DNA of 64,000 bases from Leptospira idonii (lineage in GTDB: Bacteria > Spirochaetota > Leptospiria > Leptospirales > Leptospiraceae). The stretch is from contig NZ_RQHW01000010.1 in the NCBI RefSeq assembly GCF_004770995.1, positions 62,001-126,000 on the forward strand, written 5' to 3'. Positions 54,239 to 62,629 of this stretch are shown one piece after another. Position 1 is the first letter of the stretch. Every line of letters starts with the position of its first letter. The notes under the pieces were generated by a model. That model saw nothing but the letters and a program-made list of their open reading frames with translations. It did no database searches and was not told the origin of the DNA. The translations under genes and the position numbers were made by a program.

Positions 54239-54634
54239 ATGCAAATAAATAACAACGAAGAGATGGAAATTTTCCGACCTTGGCCAGGCTGGCTGCAAGA
54301 ATCCGAAGATGGCGAACTGCTTCAGGATCACGATATCGACGGCAAAATTTGGGATGGCTTTATCTCCGTCGAACCCAAGCCGGAGAACTCAGGATGGTAC
54401 AGTCGATCCTACTTTATGCGAGAACAAACCGGATTTGAGCTAGAAATTTATCTCAAAGGAGAAAGCGCAAAATATAACATTTATTATAGATATATCACTT
54501 ACAAAGGAATGTTGCATCTAGTAATCGCTAACAATGCGAAAGAGGGGGAAGCTTTTATCAATCATTCGGAAGCAATGGCAGCGTCCTTTCGTCGGGCATA
54601 TATAAGCAAAGACGATCACGACTCCTGGAAGTAA
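54239..54634 (+). CDS. Unknown small protein
   Basis: 131 aa, acidic, rich in Trp/Tyr; contains WPGWLQESEDGELLQDHDIDGKIW, EPKPENSGWYSRSYFMREQ and YYRYITYKGMLHLVI. No recognised domain. The start may be ATG 54239 or 54263; ribosome sites are poor for both. It is convergent with clpP. Confidence 0.5.
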   Translation: MQINNNEEMEIFRPWPGWLQESEDGELLQDHDIDGKIWDGFISVEPKPENSGWYSRSYFMREQTGFELEIYLKGESAKYNIYYRYITYKGMLHLVIANNAKEGEAFINHSEAMAASFRRAYISKDDHDSWK

Positions 54635-54686
54635 TGCATGAAATGCATTCGTTTAACCTAAAATTTTTCATGGAGCAGTTTCAAAT

Positions 54687-55247
54687 TCAAACTCCGATGA
54701 TCTTATCAATGATACCGTATTCTAATGCCTCCAGCGATGAAAACCAAGTATCACGTTCTGTGTCTTCCGTTATCTTCTCCAAAGATTGGCCAGTGGCATT
54801 GGCCATAATTTGATTTAACAAATCTTTTTCCCTCTTTACGGATTCGGCAAAAATTCGAATGTCTTCTGCGGGCCCTTTAAACTCTCCCATCACATGTGGC
54901 TGATGGATCAGGACTTTACTGTGAGGGAAAGCGAAACGATTTCCTTTAGCGCCGGAAAGAAGCAAAATCGCACCGAATGACATCGCCATACCTAAACATA
55001 TAGTATGTACAGGATTATGCAGACTTTTCATTACGTCCAATATCGCTAAACCAGCATAAGTAGATCCACCTGGGGAATGAATATAAAGAGTGATGGGTTT
55101 TGTAGGATCTAAAGCTTCAAGATATAAAAACCGATCGATCAAATATCTCGCAGAGTTGTCGTTTACTTCTCCCCATAAAAAAACTTTTCGTTGTTCTATA
55201 TAAGTATTTTCGATTTGTCCGTTAGGATTAACTTGCGCTGTTTCCAA
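54687..55247 (-). CDS. clpP: ClpP-family serine protease
   Basis: 186 aa. The catalytic triad is present: Ser in GMAMSFGAILL (the common GMAASM reads GMAMSF), His in HSKVLIHQP, Asp in ERDTWFSSLEALEYGIID. The leading NEQRK-type handle and the C-terminus look normal. Leptospira species carry two ClpP homologues; this one is likely the atypical type, since the Ser motif is changed. It starts 9 bp after the ECF sigma gene. Confidence 0.87.
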   Translation of the reverse strand: METAQVNPNGQIENTYIEQRKVFLWGEVNDNSARYLIDRFLYLEALDPTKPITLYIHSPGGSTYAGLAILDVMKSLHNPVHTICLGMAMSFGAILLLSGAKGNRFAFPHSKVLIHQPHVMGEFKGPAEDIRIFAESVKREKDLLNQIMANATGQSLEKITEDTERDTWFSSLEALEYGIIDKIIGV

Positions 55248-55256
55248 AGTCGACTC

Positions 55257-55835
55257 CTAAGCTGCCATCATAAGAGAGATACTTGCCTCCGGACGAAAGG
55301 ATTCACCGATTCCGTTCCTAAGGATTTTCTTAATACGAATATGTCTTTTTTTAATGAATGATAAAGTCTTCCCTTCGGATTTCGAAATTTCCGCTAACGA
55401 ATAATTTTTGTAATAATAAAGTTCGATTAACCTCTGATCCGCCGGATCCAATTGACCCAGATTTTTTAAAATCGCTTCATAACGTTCTTTCTCTAAATAG
55501 GAGGAATGTAATTCTTCGGAATTTTGATCTATATGATGAGGATCCACAAAGACTAAATTCCGACGTTCCTTCTTTCTCAAAATACGATCGCCGTGTTTGA
55601 TCAAAACTCTTTTGAGCAAAGAAGGAAATGCGGCAGGAGTCGTAATTTTTTCTAAATTTTGATACAAGTCCCAAAAAGATTCCTGAACTACGTCCTGAGA
55701 AAGATCTTCATCCTTCAAAATCTTAGATGCAAACTTGATGGCAAAACTGGAAAACCGATTTTGTAAAAGAGTCCAAGCTCGCAAATCCCCGGATTTAGCT
55801 TGGTTCAAAAGTTCAACATAAGATTTGTCATTCAT
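55257..55835 (-). CDS. ECF-type sigma factor
   Basis: 192 aa. Region 2 (SQDVVQESFWDLYQNL) and region 4 (LDPADQRLIELYYYKNYSLAEISKSEGKTLSFIKKRHIRIKKIL) are complete. ATG 55835 is chosen; the longer frame to 56069 runs into the AT/repeat-rich control region and lacks support. No anti-sigma gene is adjacent, only clpP downstream. Divergent from the sigma-54 hydrolase module. Confidence 0.84.
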   Translation of the reverse strand: MNDKSYVELLNQAKSGDLRAWTLLQNRFSSFAIKFASKILKDEDLSQDVVQESFWDLYQNLEKITTPAAFPSLLKRVLIKHGDRILRKKERRNLVFVDPHHIDQNSEELHSSYLEKERYEAILKNLGQLDPADQRLIELYYYKNYSLAEISKSEGKTLSFIKKRHIRIKKILRNGIGESFRPEASISLMMAA

Positions 55836-56015
55836 ACATTCAAATGTCCCGGACCGCTCTCTTTTGGTTCTAAAAAAAAGAAGATTTCCCACCCGATTTT
55901 CAATGAAACTGTTTTTCTGTCTCTCTACTCTCTCTTCTTGGATGGCAGTGCTTTCTATTCCTAAATAGAACGGAAGTAAATCCTCTCGAAATGCTGGAAA
56001 TCCCCCAAGATGCAG

Positions 56016-56120
56016 AAAATTCGGCACCTTAAAATTCGGCTTTTTCCGAAAATTCGGCACCTGATTCAAAACAAAACCGGCTCAAACCGGCTCAAATCGG
56101 CAAAATATGGCAAAAATAGA
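56016..56120 (+). promoter_or_regulatory. Repeat and phased A-tract region upstream of the sigma-54 promoter
   Basis: AAAATTCGGC occurs at 56016, 56031 and 56049, two copies extending to AAAATTCGGCACCT. Five 10-bp units then run 56071-56120 (acaaaaccgg, ctcaaaccgg, ctcaaatcgg, caaaatatgg, caaaaataga), so short A-tracts fall once per helical turn. Such phasing is expected to bend DNA. The repeats lie 70-120 bp upstream of the -24 box, a usual distance for activator binding sites. Confidence 0.55.
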
Positions 56121-56133
56121 ACATTCAAGGCAT

Positions 56134-56150
56134 TGGTACGGCTTTTGCAT
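56134..56150 (+). promoter_or_regulatory. Sigma-54-type promoter of the secreted hydrolase gene
   Basis: TGGTACG-GCTT-TTGCA matches TGGCACGNNNNTTGCW at all but one position, with GG (56135-56136) and GC (56147-56148) 10 bases apart. The predicted start near 56160 leaves a 29-base leader containing GAGGA before ATG 56189. An activator of the sigma-54 class is encoded at 58531. Confidence 0.75.
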
Positions 56151-56188
56151 TGGGCTTTACTCAAACTCAGAAAGAAGAGGAAAAACAT

Positions 56189-57073
56189 ATGAAAAGTCTA
56201 AAGAATCAAATCAGGGTGATAGGATTGTCCATAGCAATCCTAATCTCTTTCGCAACAAACCAGGCATTTGCCGCCAATTATGTGATTTATGTCCACGGAA
56301 AGGGATCCGATTCTAGTGGCCTGTCCAACACAAACACAAGCCGATGGGGAAACTCGGATTCTTACGGTGCCGCTCACCAAAGAAGATCTACAGCTTGGGG
56401 AGCAAGTCGTTTTGTCAATTATGACTCAACCCAAGACCCTCGTACATCAGGAACAACTAGAGCACAAACAAAGTTGGCGAGCGCCATCAGTTCTTTTTGC
56501 ACGGGAGCGAACAAATGTGTCATCATTTGTCATAGCGCAGGATGTTACGCAACAGAATATTATCTAGCGACACAAGGTACACCGGCAAACTTACTTTATG
56601 TGGTTGCAGGAGCAAGTGCTGCAGGTGGTTCTTCCGTTGCAGATATCGGAACTACCGCAACACTCATCAGTCCTCTTTTGAGTTTACTTGGCTGGGCGAT
56701 TGCAGGGGAACCTAATAATATGACAAAAGCTTTAAAGACAGGAACTGCAAGAAGTTTCAACCACAATACTTCTAAGGTAACCATCCACAGTCTTGCCGGT
56801 TATAAATCCGCACAACCTGCTTCCACTGCAATCAAAGGTGAAGACGATAAATTAGTAAACTTTTCCGGAGCTTGCGGATATTCTTCTCATGGAACAATGA
56901 CGAATTGTGCGGATGGAAAAAATGCGAAATACACAAAACATGTATCTTATTGCAATTCGAAAGGGGCAGTCACTTGTAACACAAGCAAAGGTTCCGGTGC
57001 GTATAATGCGGACCACAGCGCAATGCAGCCTGTCGCAAGAGATGCATTAGATCGTTTGCTCGGGTATCTATAA
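56189..57073 (+). CDS. Secreted alpha/beta-hydrolase (lipase/esterase-like)
   Basis: 294 aa. Signal peptide (1-28, ending NQAFA), oxyanion segment YVIYVHGKGS, nucleophile elbow CHSAG (Ser116; first position Cys where Gly is usual), acid in GEDDK (Asp219/220) and His276 in NADHSAMQP. Several cysteines suggest disulfides. Start ATG 56189 (ribosome site GAGGA) and not the earlier frame start. It follows a sigma-54-type promoter and precedes a membrane-anchored partner gene after a terminator. Confidence 0.82.
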   Translation: MKSLKNQIRVIGLSIAILISFATNQAFAANYVIYVHGKGSDSSGLSNTNTSRWGNSDSYGAAHQRRSTAWGASRFVNYDSTQDPRTSGTTRAQTKLASAISSFCTGANKCVIICHSAGCYATEYYLATQGTPANLLYVVAGASAAGGSSVADIGTTATLISPLLSLLGWAIAGEPNNMTKALKTGTARSFNHNTSKVTIHSLAGYKSAQPASTAIKGEDDKLVNFSGACGYSSHGTMTNCADGKNAKYTKHVSYCNSKGAVTCNTSKGSGAYNADHSAMQPVARDALDRLLGYL

Positions 57074-57115
57074 TGCCTAAAGCTAAATCAATATAACTCT
57101 GAATCCATCATTCAG

Positions 57116-57146
57116 GAGCGAAGGATATATCTTTCGCTCTTTTTTT
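57116..57146 (+). terminator. Rho-independent terminator after the hydrolase gene
   Basis: GAGCGAAGGAT pairs with ATCTTTCGCTC as one long stem, followed by TTTTTTT. It lies 43 bp past the hydrolase stop and should partly or wholly separate it from the next gene. Confidence 0.9.
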
Positions 57147-57219
57147 GTTAGCTTCATGTTTTATATTTTTTAATCCAAATCAATGAATTCAAAATTTATG
57201 TTCTATTTCAGGAGAATAT

Positions 57220-58524
57220 ATGAAAAGGTTTCTTTCTAAAAAAAATGTTTTCATCGGAGTGATTGTTTTATCCGGATTGATCCTTTTAACAGGATTCTCT
57301 TTTTTGAGAACGGAAAAAAAAGATCATATTGCTGTGACTCTGGCGGAAGAAAAATTAATGCGCGAAAGAGGCATTCCCCATGAGTCTTCCGAAACCATTT
57401 GGGATGGATCTAAAGTTTGGCGCCCGGACTTCTTAGAAACCGAACGAATCCTACAAAAGTCAGAATTAGCAACACCTAAAATACTATTTATGGAATACCA
57501 GCTAGAGTATCGTTATCCTTCCGATTCCAGACCTCTTACAAAAAAGATGGCAGACCTTTTGAATCCATTTAAAATCAATCAAGAGAAAGTTCCTATTTTC
57601 AAACCGGATTCGGATGGAGAAATTCAAGGTTACTTCTCATGGTACAGCAGTTTATATATGGTAACGGAAGATAAGCCCGCAATTGCTTGGCTGCAAGTGT
57701 ATGATGCAAAAACAGATAAGCCGGTTCACGCAAGAATCCTTTCTGCAGAAATCCAATCCGATTTGGTGTTTGGCGAAAAACCGGTTGGCACTGCAGATTA
57801 TAACGATTCAGGAGCAGGGTATGACAACGAAGCAAATGATGGAGTTTATACTTTTTCCTGGGTACCAAGGAAAGGAGAAAAATTGCATTGGGGAGAACTT
57901 ACCATGAAAGTTAAGTTTGATGCTCCCAGTATCAAACTGAAAGAAACAGAAGCCAGTTTTACCTTCAATTCAACACCGATCCTACCTGCCAAATTTACGG
58001 GGAATTACCGTGAATATTTAGAGAATGGCTCCCTATATATCAGTGCGGAAGTTGATATTTACAAACCAGGACAGTACATCTTTGAAGCAAACCTCTTTGA
58101 CAAAGAATCGGAAACGCCTTATCATTGGGTATATATGAGAAAGTATCTGGAGAAAGGAACATCTCAAAAGGTGGATTTACCGTTTTTCGGAGCGATTTTC
58201 CACGACAGGGGTTTTGAAGAAGGCAGGTTTATCTTGAGAAATTTAAGAGGCCATCGAATGAATCTGCCCTATGACCCGCGTAAACTGAACGAAATGATCA
58301 CAAAAGGCCAGGAGGTTCCAGTCACCCATGAACCTTTGCAAGAATGGATGCCCCTCCCTGAAGAACCATATACGACTCTCAACAGATATGATGTAGTTCA
58401 ATTTTCTCCTCTCGAATACCAAGGAGCCGATAAAAAAGAACGTTTGCGTGTTCTGGAAGAGTACGCTGCCGATTGGGAAAAAGCTCATGGTGCTTCCGTA
58501 GACACCGAAATTGGTGAGAATTAA
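57220..58524 (+). CDS. Anchored periplasmic protein with choice-of-anchor-X-like domain
   Basis: 434 aa. One N-terminal membrane helix (10-29), then an exported region. DYNDSGAGYDNEANDGVYTF (about 193-212) resembles calcium-binding choice-of-anchor-X loops; the rest is beta-rich. The architecture (N-terminal anchor plus long periplasmic part, next to a secreted hydrolase) recalls lipase foldases but no Lif motif is seen, so that link is inference. AGGAGA precedes the ATG. The activator gene follows 6 bases later. Confidence 0.7.
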   Translation: MKRFLSKKNVFIGVIVLSGLILLTGFSFLRTEKKDHIAVTLAEEKLMRERGIPHESSETIWDGSKVWRPDFLETERILQKSELATPKILFMEYQLEYRYPSDSRPLTKKMADLLNPFKINQEKVPIFKPDSDGEIQGYFSWYSSLYMVTEDKPAIAWLQVYDAKTDKPVHARILSAEIQSDLVFGEKPVGTADYNDSGAGYDNEANDGVYTFSWVPRKGEKLHWGELTMKVKFDAPSIKLKETEASFTFNSTPILPAKFTGNYREYLENGSLYISAEVDIYKPGQYIFEANLFDKESETPYHWVYMRKYLEKGTSQKVDLPFFGAIFHDRGFEEGRFILRNLRGHRMNLPYDPRKLNEMITKGQEVPVTHEPLQEWMPLPEEPYTTLNRYDVVQFSPLEYQGADKKERLRVLEEYAADWEKAHGASVDTEIGEN

Positions 58525-58530
58525 AATTCA

Positions 58531-61029
58531 ATGCATTTAGACCAGGTTAGGATCTTTGTCGCTTTTATCATCCTAACCTGTCTTGTTGTGATCACTGTTA
58601 TCACATTCCTAAAAGAAAATTTAGGCAAAGTAGGTAAAGCCTTCCTTGGACTTGTAGTTTCCTTATTTGCCTGGTATTTTTTTCACACTCTGTCTTATTA
58701 CCTTTCCAAATACCATGAACCATCCTACATAGTAGGCACACTCGCTGGAGTTTCCGTACTTTGTGTAGGATTCGCCATGTATATATTTTGTGAATTTTTT
58801 CCGGAAAGTTCGCAAAACAAATCTTCCAAATATAGAATTTTATTATTCGGATTGATATCCCTTTCTCTTACCCCGCTCACCTATTCCGATTTATGGATTA
58901 AAAATAGAGGTCAAGTAGGTGTCGTCGGCCCTTTTTTTTATATAACCAGTGTTTGGATTGTTTCTATGATTCTATCCGGAGTGACTTTACAAATTTGGAA
59001 ATATAGAAATACAAACGATCCGCGCAAAAGAAACAGGATCTTACGTTTACTACTATCCATACTCTTTCACCTAACTATCACCGTATTCTTTTCTGTTCTC
59101 CTCCCCGCTTTCGGATCGTGGGAATACTTTTTTTTAGGACCTGCCACATCTGTTTTAGGGCTTGCTCTCATCATTTATGCAATCCAATTCCATCCACTAC
59201 TCAATTTTCGTGAGGCGATGATTCAAATTGGAAGCAGATTGATTTTTGGAATTACGATCTCCGTATTGATTTATTTCCTAATCACCTATGTGGATAGTTT
59301 CCTCCAAAAAGAAACACTCTCTTATCATAATTTAATCGTTTTCTCTTTATTATTTTCCGCAGGGATTCTATATGGAAGCATCCTCCATCCGAAACTGGAA
59401 AAATTAATCTTCCAGCCAAAGGGAAATGTGGAAGATGCCATCGTTCAAGTGTTTCTCAAACAATCCTCCGGATCTTATTTTGATTTGGATGAGATGTTGG
59501 ATGATTTGTTAAAACCGATATATACCAATTTGGGTCTTTCCAAAATCCTTGCTGTAGTAGTAGATCATGAAGATAAGTTGATTTTACATGATTTAGGAGA
59601 GAACGCATCTGAAATCAAAGAAATTGCATCCAGATTAGTGTTTAGCCGTGTCAACAGAGGGAGAAAATTACCAGTAGAACTTGTAAAAGAAAGTGATCGT
59701 ATCTTTTTGTTAGATGAGGATGCATCCATTCCCTTCAGGGAAAAAACAAGTTTCACTTCCAATTATTTTCGATTGGTTCGACGAACCGTAGGTTATAGAC
59801 CCAAAGTAGTCTCTTTGGGATACAGAGTTGTGATGCCGTTAGTACTTCAAAATCAAATCTGTGGTTATCTGTTTTTAGGAGATAAAAAAACAAAAAGACC
59901 TTTTTTCGAAGATGAAGTGGATCTTTTGGAACGTTTGCGGATTCCGTTTGCAGCTCTGATTCGAAATCTGAATGATAATACAAGAATCCGTTATCTCAAA
60001 AACCAAGCGGAAGCAGAACTTAGGGATTTAAAAACAGTACATGCAGAAAAAGAAATCGTCTATCAAACAGTAGCCGGTAAGACTCTCGTTTACAGAAGTC
60101 AGGCGATACAAGAAACCCTAGATCATATAGAAAGAATAGCCCCGCTCAATCGTCCGGTATTCATTCATGGAGAAACAGGAACAGGGAAAGAACTTTTTGC
60201 TAATTTGGTTCATGAAAAATCGAGACCGGAGGAACCTTTTGTTCCCCTTAACTGTGCAGCTCTTCCTGCAAATCTTTGGGAAGATGAAATTTTTGGTCAT
60301 ATTAAAGGTGCGTTTACCGATGCAAAAAATTACAGAACAGGTGCTGTCGAAAAAGCAGGGAAAGGAACTTTATTTTTTGATGAAATTGGAGAGATGCCTC
60401 TATCCATGCAGGCCAAGATGCTACGCCTATTACAAGAAAGACAATATTCCCCCATCGGCTCTTCCGCTCTTTTGAAAGCAGAATGTAGATTTATTTTTGC
60501 AACCAATCGAAATCTGGAAGAACTCATCCGTGCCGGTGAATTCAGAGAAGATTTATATTATAGAATCAATGTATTCAGGATCGATCTATTACCTTTGCGA
60601 CAAAGAAAGGAAGATATTTTACCTCTCGCAAATTTTTTGTTAACCTCCTTTACCAAAGAGATGAACACTCCTATTCAGATGATTCCTTCTTCTGTGATTA
60701 CCGCTTTCCAAAATTATTCATGGCCAGGCAATATACGTGAACTCGAAAATAGTTTACTCCGTGCATTGAGTACAACAAAAGAAAACGGGCTCAGTCTTGA
60801 TGATTTTCCCATCTTAGCAAAGGAATACCAAAAGCCGGCAAACCCTAAAAATAATTTCCTACGAAATGATTTCCCTTCTGATATTGACGGTAATTTTCAT
60901 GAGATTATGGATGCCTATGCTTTAAAAATCATCCAATCGGCATTACAGAAAGCGAAGGGAAATAAATCACATGCAGCAAAAATTTTAGGAATACGAAGGT
61001 CTAGCTTAGAATACAGATTGAAAAGATAA
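58531..61029 (+). CDS. Membrane-embedded sigma-54 activator (7TM-GAF-AAA+-Fis)
   Basis: 832 aa. Seven to eight membrane helices (about 1-310), GAF-like sensory domain (about 320-500), AAA+ domain with Walker A GETGTGKE (548-555), sigma-54-contact loop GAFTDA (593-598; usually GAFTGA), Walker B GTLFFDEIG, arginine finger region EDLYYRINVF, and Fis-type helix-turn-helix (SHAAKILGIRRSSLEYRL) at the C-terminus. Most such activators are cytosolic, so the membrane N-terminus suggests direct sensing of a membrane or extracellular signal. Likely target: the promoter at 56134. Confidence 0.88.
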   Translation: MHLDQVRIFVAFIILTCLVVITVITFLKENLGKVGKAFLGLVVSLFAWYFFHTLSYYLSKYHEPSYIVGTLAGVSVLCVGFAMYIFCEFFPESSQNKSSKYRILLFGLISLSLTPLTYSDLWIKNRGQVGVVGPFFYITSVWIVSMILSGVTLQIWKYRNTNDPRKRNRILRLLLSILFHLTITVFFSVLLPAFGSWEYFFLGPATSVLGLALIIYAIQFHPLLNFREAMIQIGSRLIFGITISVLIYFLITYVDSFLQKETLSYHNLIVFSLLFSAGILYGSILHPKLEKLIFQPKGNVEDAIVQVFLKQSSGSYFDLDEMLDDLLKPIYTNLGLSKILAVVVDHEDKLILHDLGENASEIKEIASRLVFSRVNRGRKLPVELVKESDRIFLLDEDASIPFREKTSFTSNYFRLVRRTVGYRPKVVSLGYRVVMPLVLQNQICGYLFLGDKKTKRPFFEDEVDLLERLRIPFAALIRNLNDNTRIRYLKNQAEAELRDLKTVHAEKEIVYQTVAGKTLVYRSQAIQETLDHIERIAPLNRPVFIHGETGTGKELFANLVHEKSRPEEPFVPLNCAALPANLWEDEIFGHIKGAFTDAKNYRTGAVEKAGKGTLFFDEIGEMPLSMQAKMLRLLQERQYSPIGSSALLKAECRFIFATNRNLEELIRAGEFREDLYYRINVFRIDLLPLRQRKEDILPLANFLLTSFTKEMNTPIQMIPSSVITAFQNYSWPGNIRELENSLLRALSTTKENGLSLDDFPILAKEYQKPANPKNNFLRNDFPSDIDGNFHEIMDAYALKIIQSALQKAKGNKSHAAKILGIRRSSLEYRLKR

Positions 61030-61115
61030 TGACGATTCCGGGCGAGCCCCCAAACACCTAACGATGTTTCGAAATTTGTTACTCATGTATAAAAATAATC
61101 TCAATACATCGGGGT

Positions 61116-61177
61116 CGGGCTATGCAGGGCTTCGGTCGCTAAAGCGACCGCTCCGCGCCCTTACTATCCCTCTCGCA
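61116..61177 (+). repeat. Dispersed hairpin repeat family R2, copy C
   Basis: Shares the outer boxes (CGGGCTATGC, TACTATCCCTCTCGCA) with copies A and B, but the centre is replaced by CGGTCGCT-aa-AGCGACCG (61133-61150). It lies 87 bp past the activator stop, in the 270-bp gap before the metalloprotease. Confidence 0.65.
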
Positions 61178-61234
61178 ATAAGCTTCTTTTATTTTTAGTT
61201 ATGTGGAACCGTTTGCATCCCAATTCGGTAAGAC

Positions 61235-61278
61235 CCCAACTTAGAAACGAACTATGGTTCAAAAACTTCTAGGTTGGG
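61235..61278. repeat. Inverted repeat past the metalloprotease gene
   Basis: CCCAACTTAGAA (61235-61246) pairs with TTCTAGGTTGGG (61267-61278) apart from one wobble. It lies just past the protease stop on the minus strand; no T-run follows, so function is uncertain. Confidence 0.4.
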
Positions 61279-61299
61279 AGTTTGCACAAAACAAACGAA

Positions 61300-62391
61300 T
61301 CAATTAGATTGGTTCAACACAAGCTTTCCTTTAGATTTGGAGATTGCGAAGGCCAGTTTGCACTGCGAATTAGAGTCAATGACCCAGAGATGGCCGACAT
61401 AGGTTCCTTGCTGATGTTTTTTGCCTGGACGAATCGTTGCATACTTGGTCTTTTTGCCCTCGCTAAACCAATATAAAGTAAGAATATCTTTCGTATTATT
61501 TTGAACAGTGAACGAACTTGCGCCAGATACGTTTTCAGACATATCCTCTAAGTCTTGGCAATTAATTTTAGAAACTCCCGACATTGTGTGAGTGTCGTTA
61601 GTAACTGGTTCGTCATCGATCACTGGTGTGATTACGGGAGCCACGTTTTCTTCAATTACAGCAGTTCTACCAGGATACATTTTTGCGATATTGGTCTTAT
61701 CCATTTCGGAAAGTTCTGTATTCAGTTCTACCGACGAACCATCAAGAGTCCACGACGAAGGATACGAATAGACCATAATCGATAGGGGGTCGTATTGGCT
61801 GAAATTAACACGATTGCGGTCGTGCGGCTTGATGATAAAATCGTCTACCATTTCGATCGTCCATCCATCCCTAGACATCTCGTTGAAAATAGCATCTCTG
61901 TTCCAGCGTACTTGATTGGATGGATTCTGGTGTTCGTGCTCTAAACCCAGTGCATGACCGAATTCGTGCAATATGGTGGCTTTATCTACCCATGCGTAAT
62001 TCATCGTAGGTTCATTCTGTGCGAAAGATTCTGCCTGGTTGCCTACCGCAGAATTGGAACCGGCACCTTTCTCAAAATCGATACGGATGTTGGATTTTTG
62101 CCCCCGGAGCTGCGCAACGGAGTCGAAAAATTCAAAATTCAGATTCGCATAACGCGTCCATTCGACAGCAATGCTACGCACCATCTGGCGTTCGGCATTC
62201 GTGCCTCCTAGAAATAGGATACGTACAGTCTGGCCGTTTTTCCAGCGGGTGCCTTTGACTTCGACGGAGCGGGCGGTAACTGTGGGTTTCGCAGGTGGTT
62301 TAACGATGCTCATGCGCTTACCACCTTGAGTGGCGAAAACGGCACTGCTGAGGATCAGACAGACCGCAAATAGGATGGTAATATTTTTCAT
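61300..62391 (-). CDS. Secreted astacin-like zinc protease with VHL-beta-like C-terminus
   Basis: 363 aa from ATG 62391; GTG 62403 is a possible earlier start. Signal peptide 1-20 (ending AVFAT). Zinc motif ATILHEFGHALGLEHEHQNP (HExxHxxGxxHE), Met-turn LSIMVYSYPSS, so a metzincin of the M12A kind. After a Pro/Val-rich linker, the last 75 residues (SSFTVQNNTKDILTLYWFSEGKK, ATIRPGKKHQQGTYVGHLWVI) match the von Hippel-Lindau beta-domain pattern. Its role is unknown. A 15-bp perfect hairpin sits just upstream. Confidence 0.82.
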   Translation of the reverse strand: MKNITILFAVCLILSSAVFATQGGKRMSIVKPPAKPTVTARSVEVKGTRWKNGQTVRILFLGGTNAERQMVRSIAVEWTRYANLNFEFFDSVAQLRGQKSNIRIDFEKGAGSNSAVGNQAESFAQNEPTMNYAWVDKATILHEFGHALGLEHEHQNPSNQVRWNRDAIFNEMSRDGWTIEMVDDFIIKPHDRNRVNFSQYDPLSIMVYSYPSSWTLDGSSVELNTELSEMDKTNIAKMYPGRTAVIEENVAPVITPVIDDEPVTNDTHTMSGVSKINCQDLEDMSENVSGASSFTVQNNTKDILTLYWFSEGKKTKYATIRPGKKHQQGTYVGHLWVIDSNSQCKLAFAISKSKGKLVLNQSN

Positions 62392-62406
62392 AGGAATCCC
62401 CACTTT

Positions 62407-62446
62407 TCTCGGACAGCAAGAAGTTAAGCGGTCTTGCTGTCCGAGA
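62407..62446 (-). promoter_or_regulatory. 15-bp perfect inverted repeat before the metalloprotease
   Basis: TCTCGGACAGCAAGA (62407-62421) pairs with TCTTGCTGTCCGAGA (62432-62446) over a 10-base loop, ending 16 bases before ATG 62391. It is not followed by a T-run on either strand, so an operator or leader hairpin is more likely than a terminator. Confidence 0.6.
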
Positions 62447-62596
62447 GATTCTCTATCATCAAAGAAAGAAGTAAAGCCTAAACTAAAATCACAAGGGGAA
62501 TTAATTTTGAATTTATAGAAATGCCTCGGTGTTTTGTATCTCCTTGGCCATTTTACTGTTCAACTCATCGGGATAGTACTAAGAAAAAAAAGATTC

Positions 62597-62624
62597 TTGA
62601 CGGGGAGCAAAAAATTGTTCTGAT
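62597..62624 (+). promoter_or_regulatory. Sigma-70 promoter, possibly leaderless
   Basis: TTGACG (62597-62602), 16-base spacer, TCTGAT (62619-62624). The expected start coincides with ATG 62630, as at the HNH gene. Confidence 0.4.
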
Positions 62625-62629
62625 GCGGT

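Noticed and set aside
55836..56069. N-terminal extension of the ECF sigma factor
   Set aside because: The extra residues come from the direct-repeat control region (PNFRKKPNF, VPNF) and are unlike sigma region 2; ATG 55835 gives a normal-length protein.
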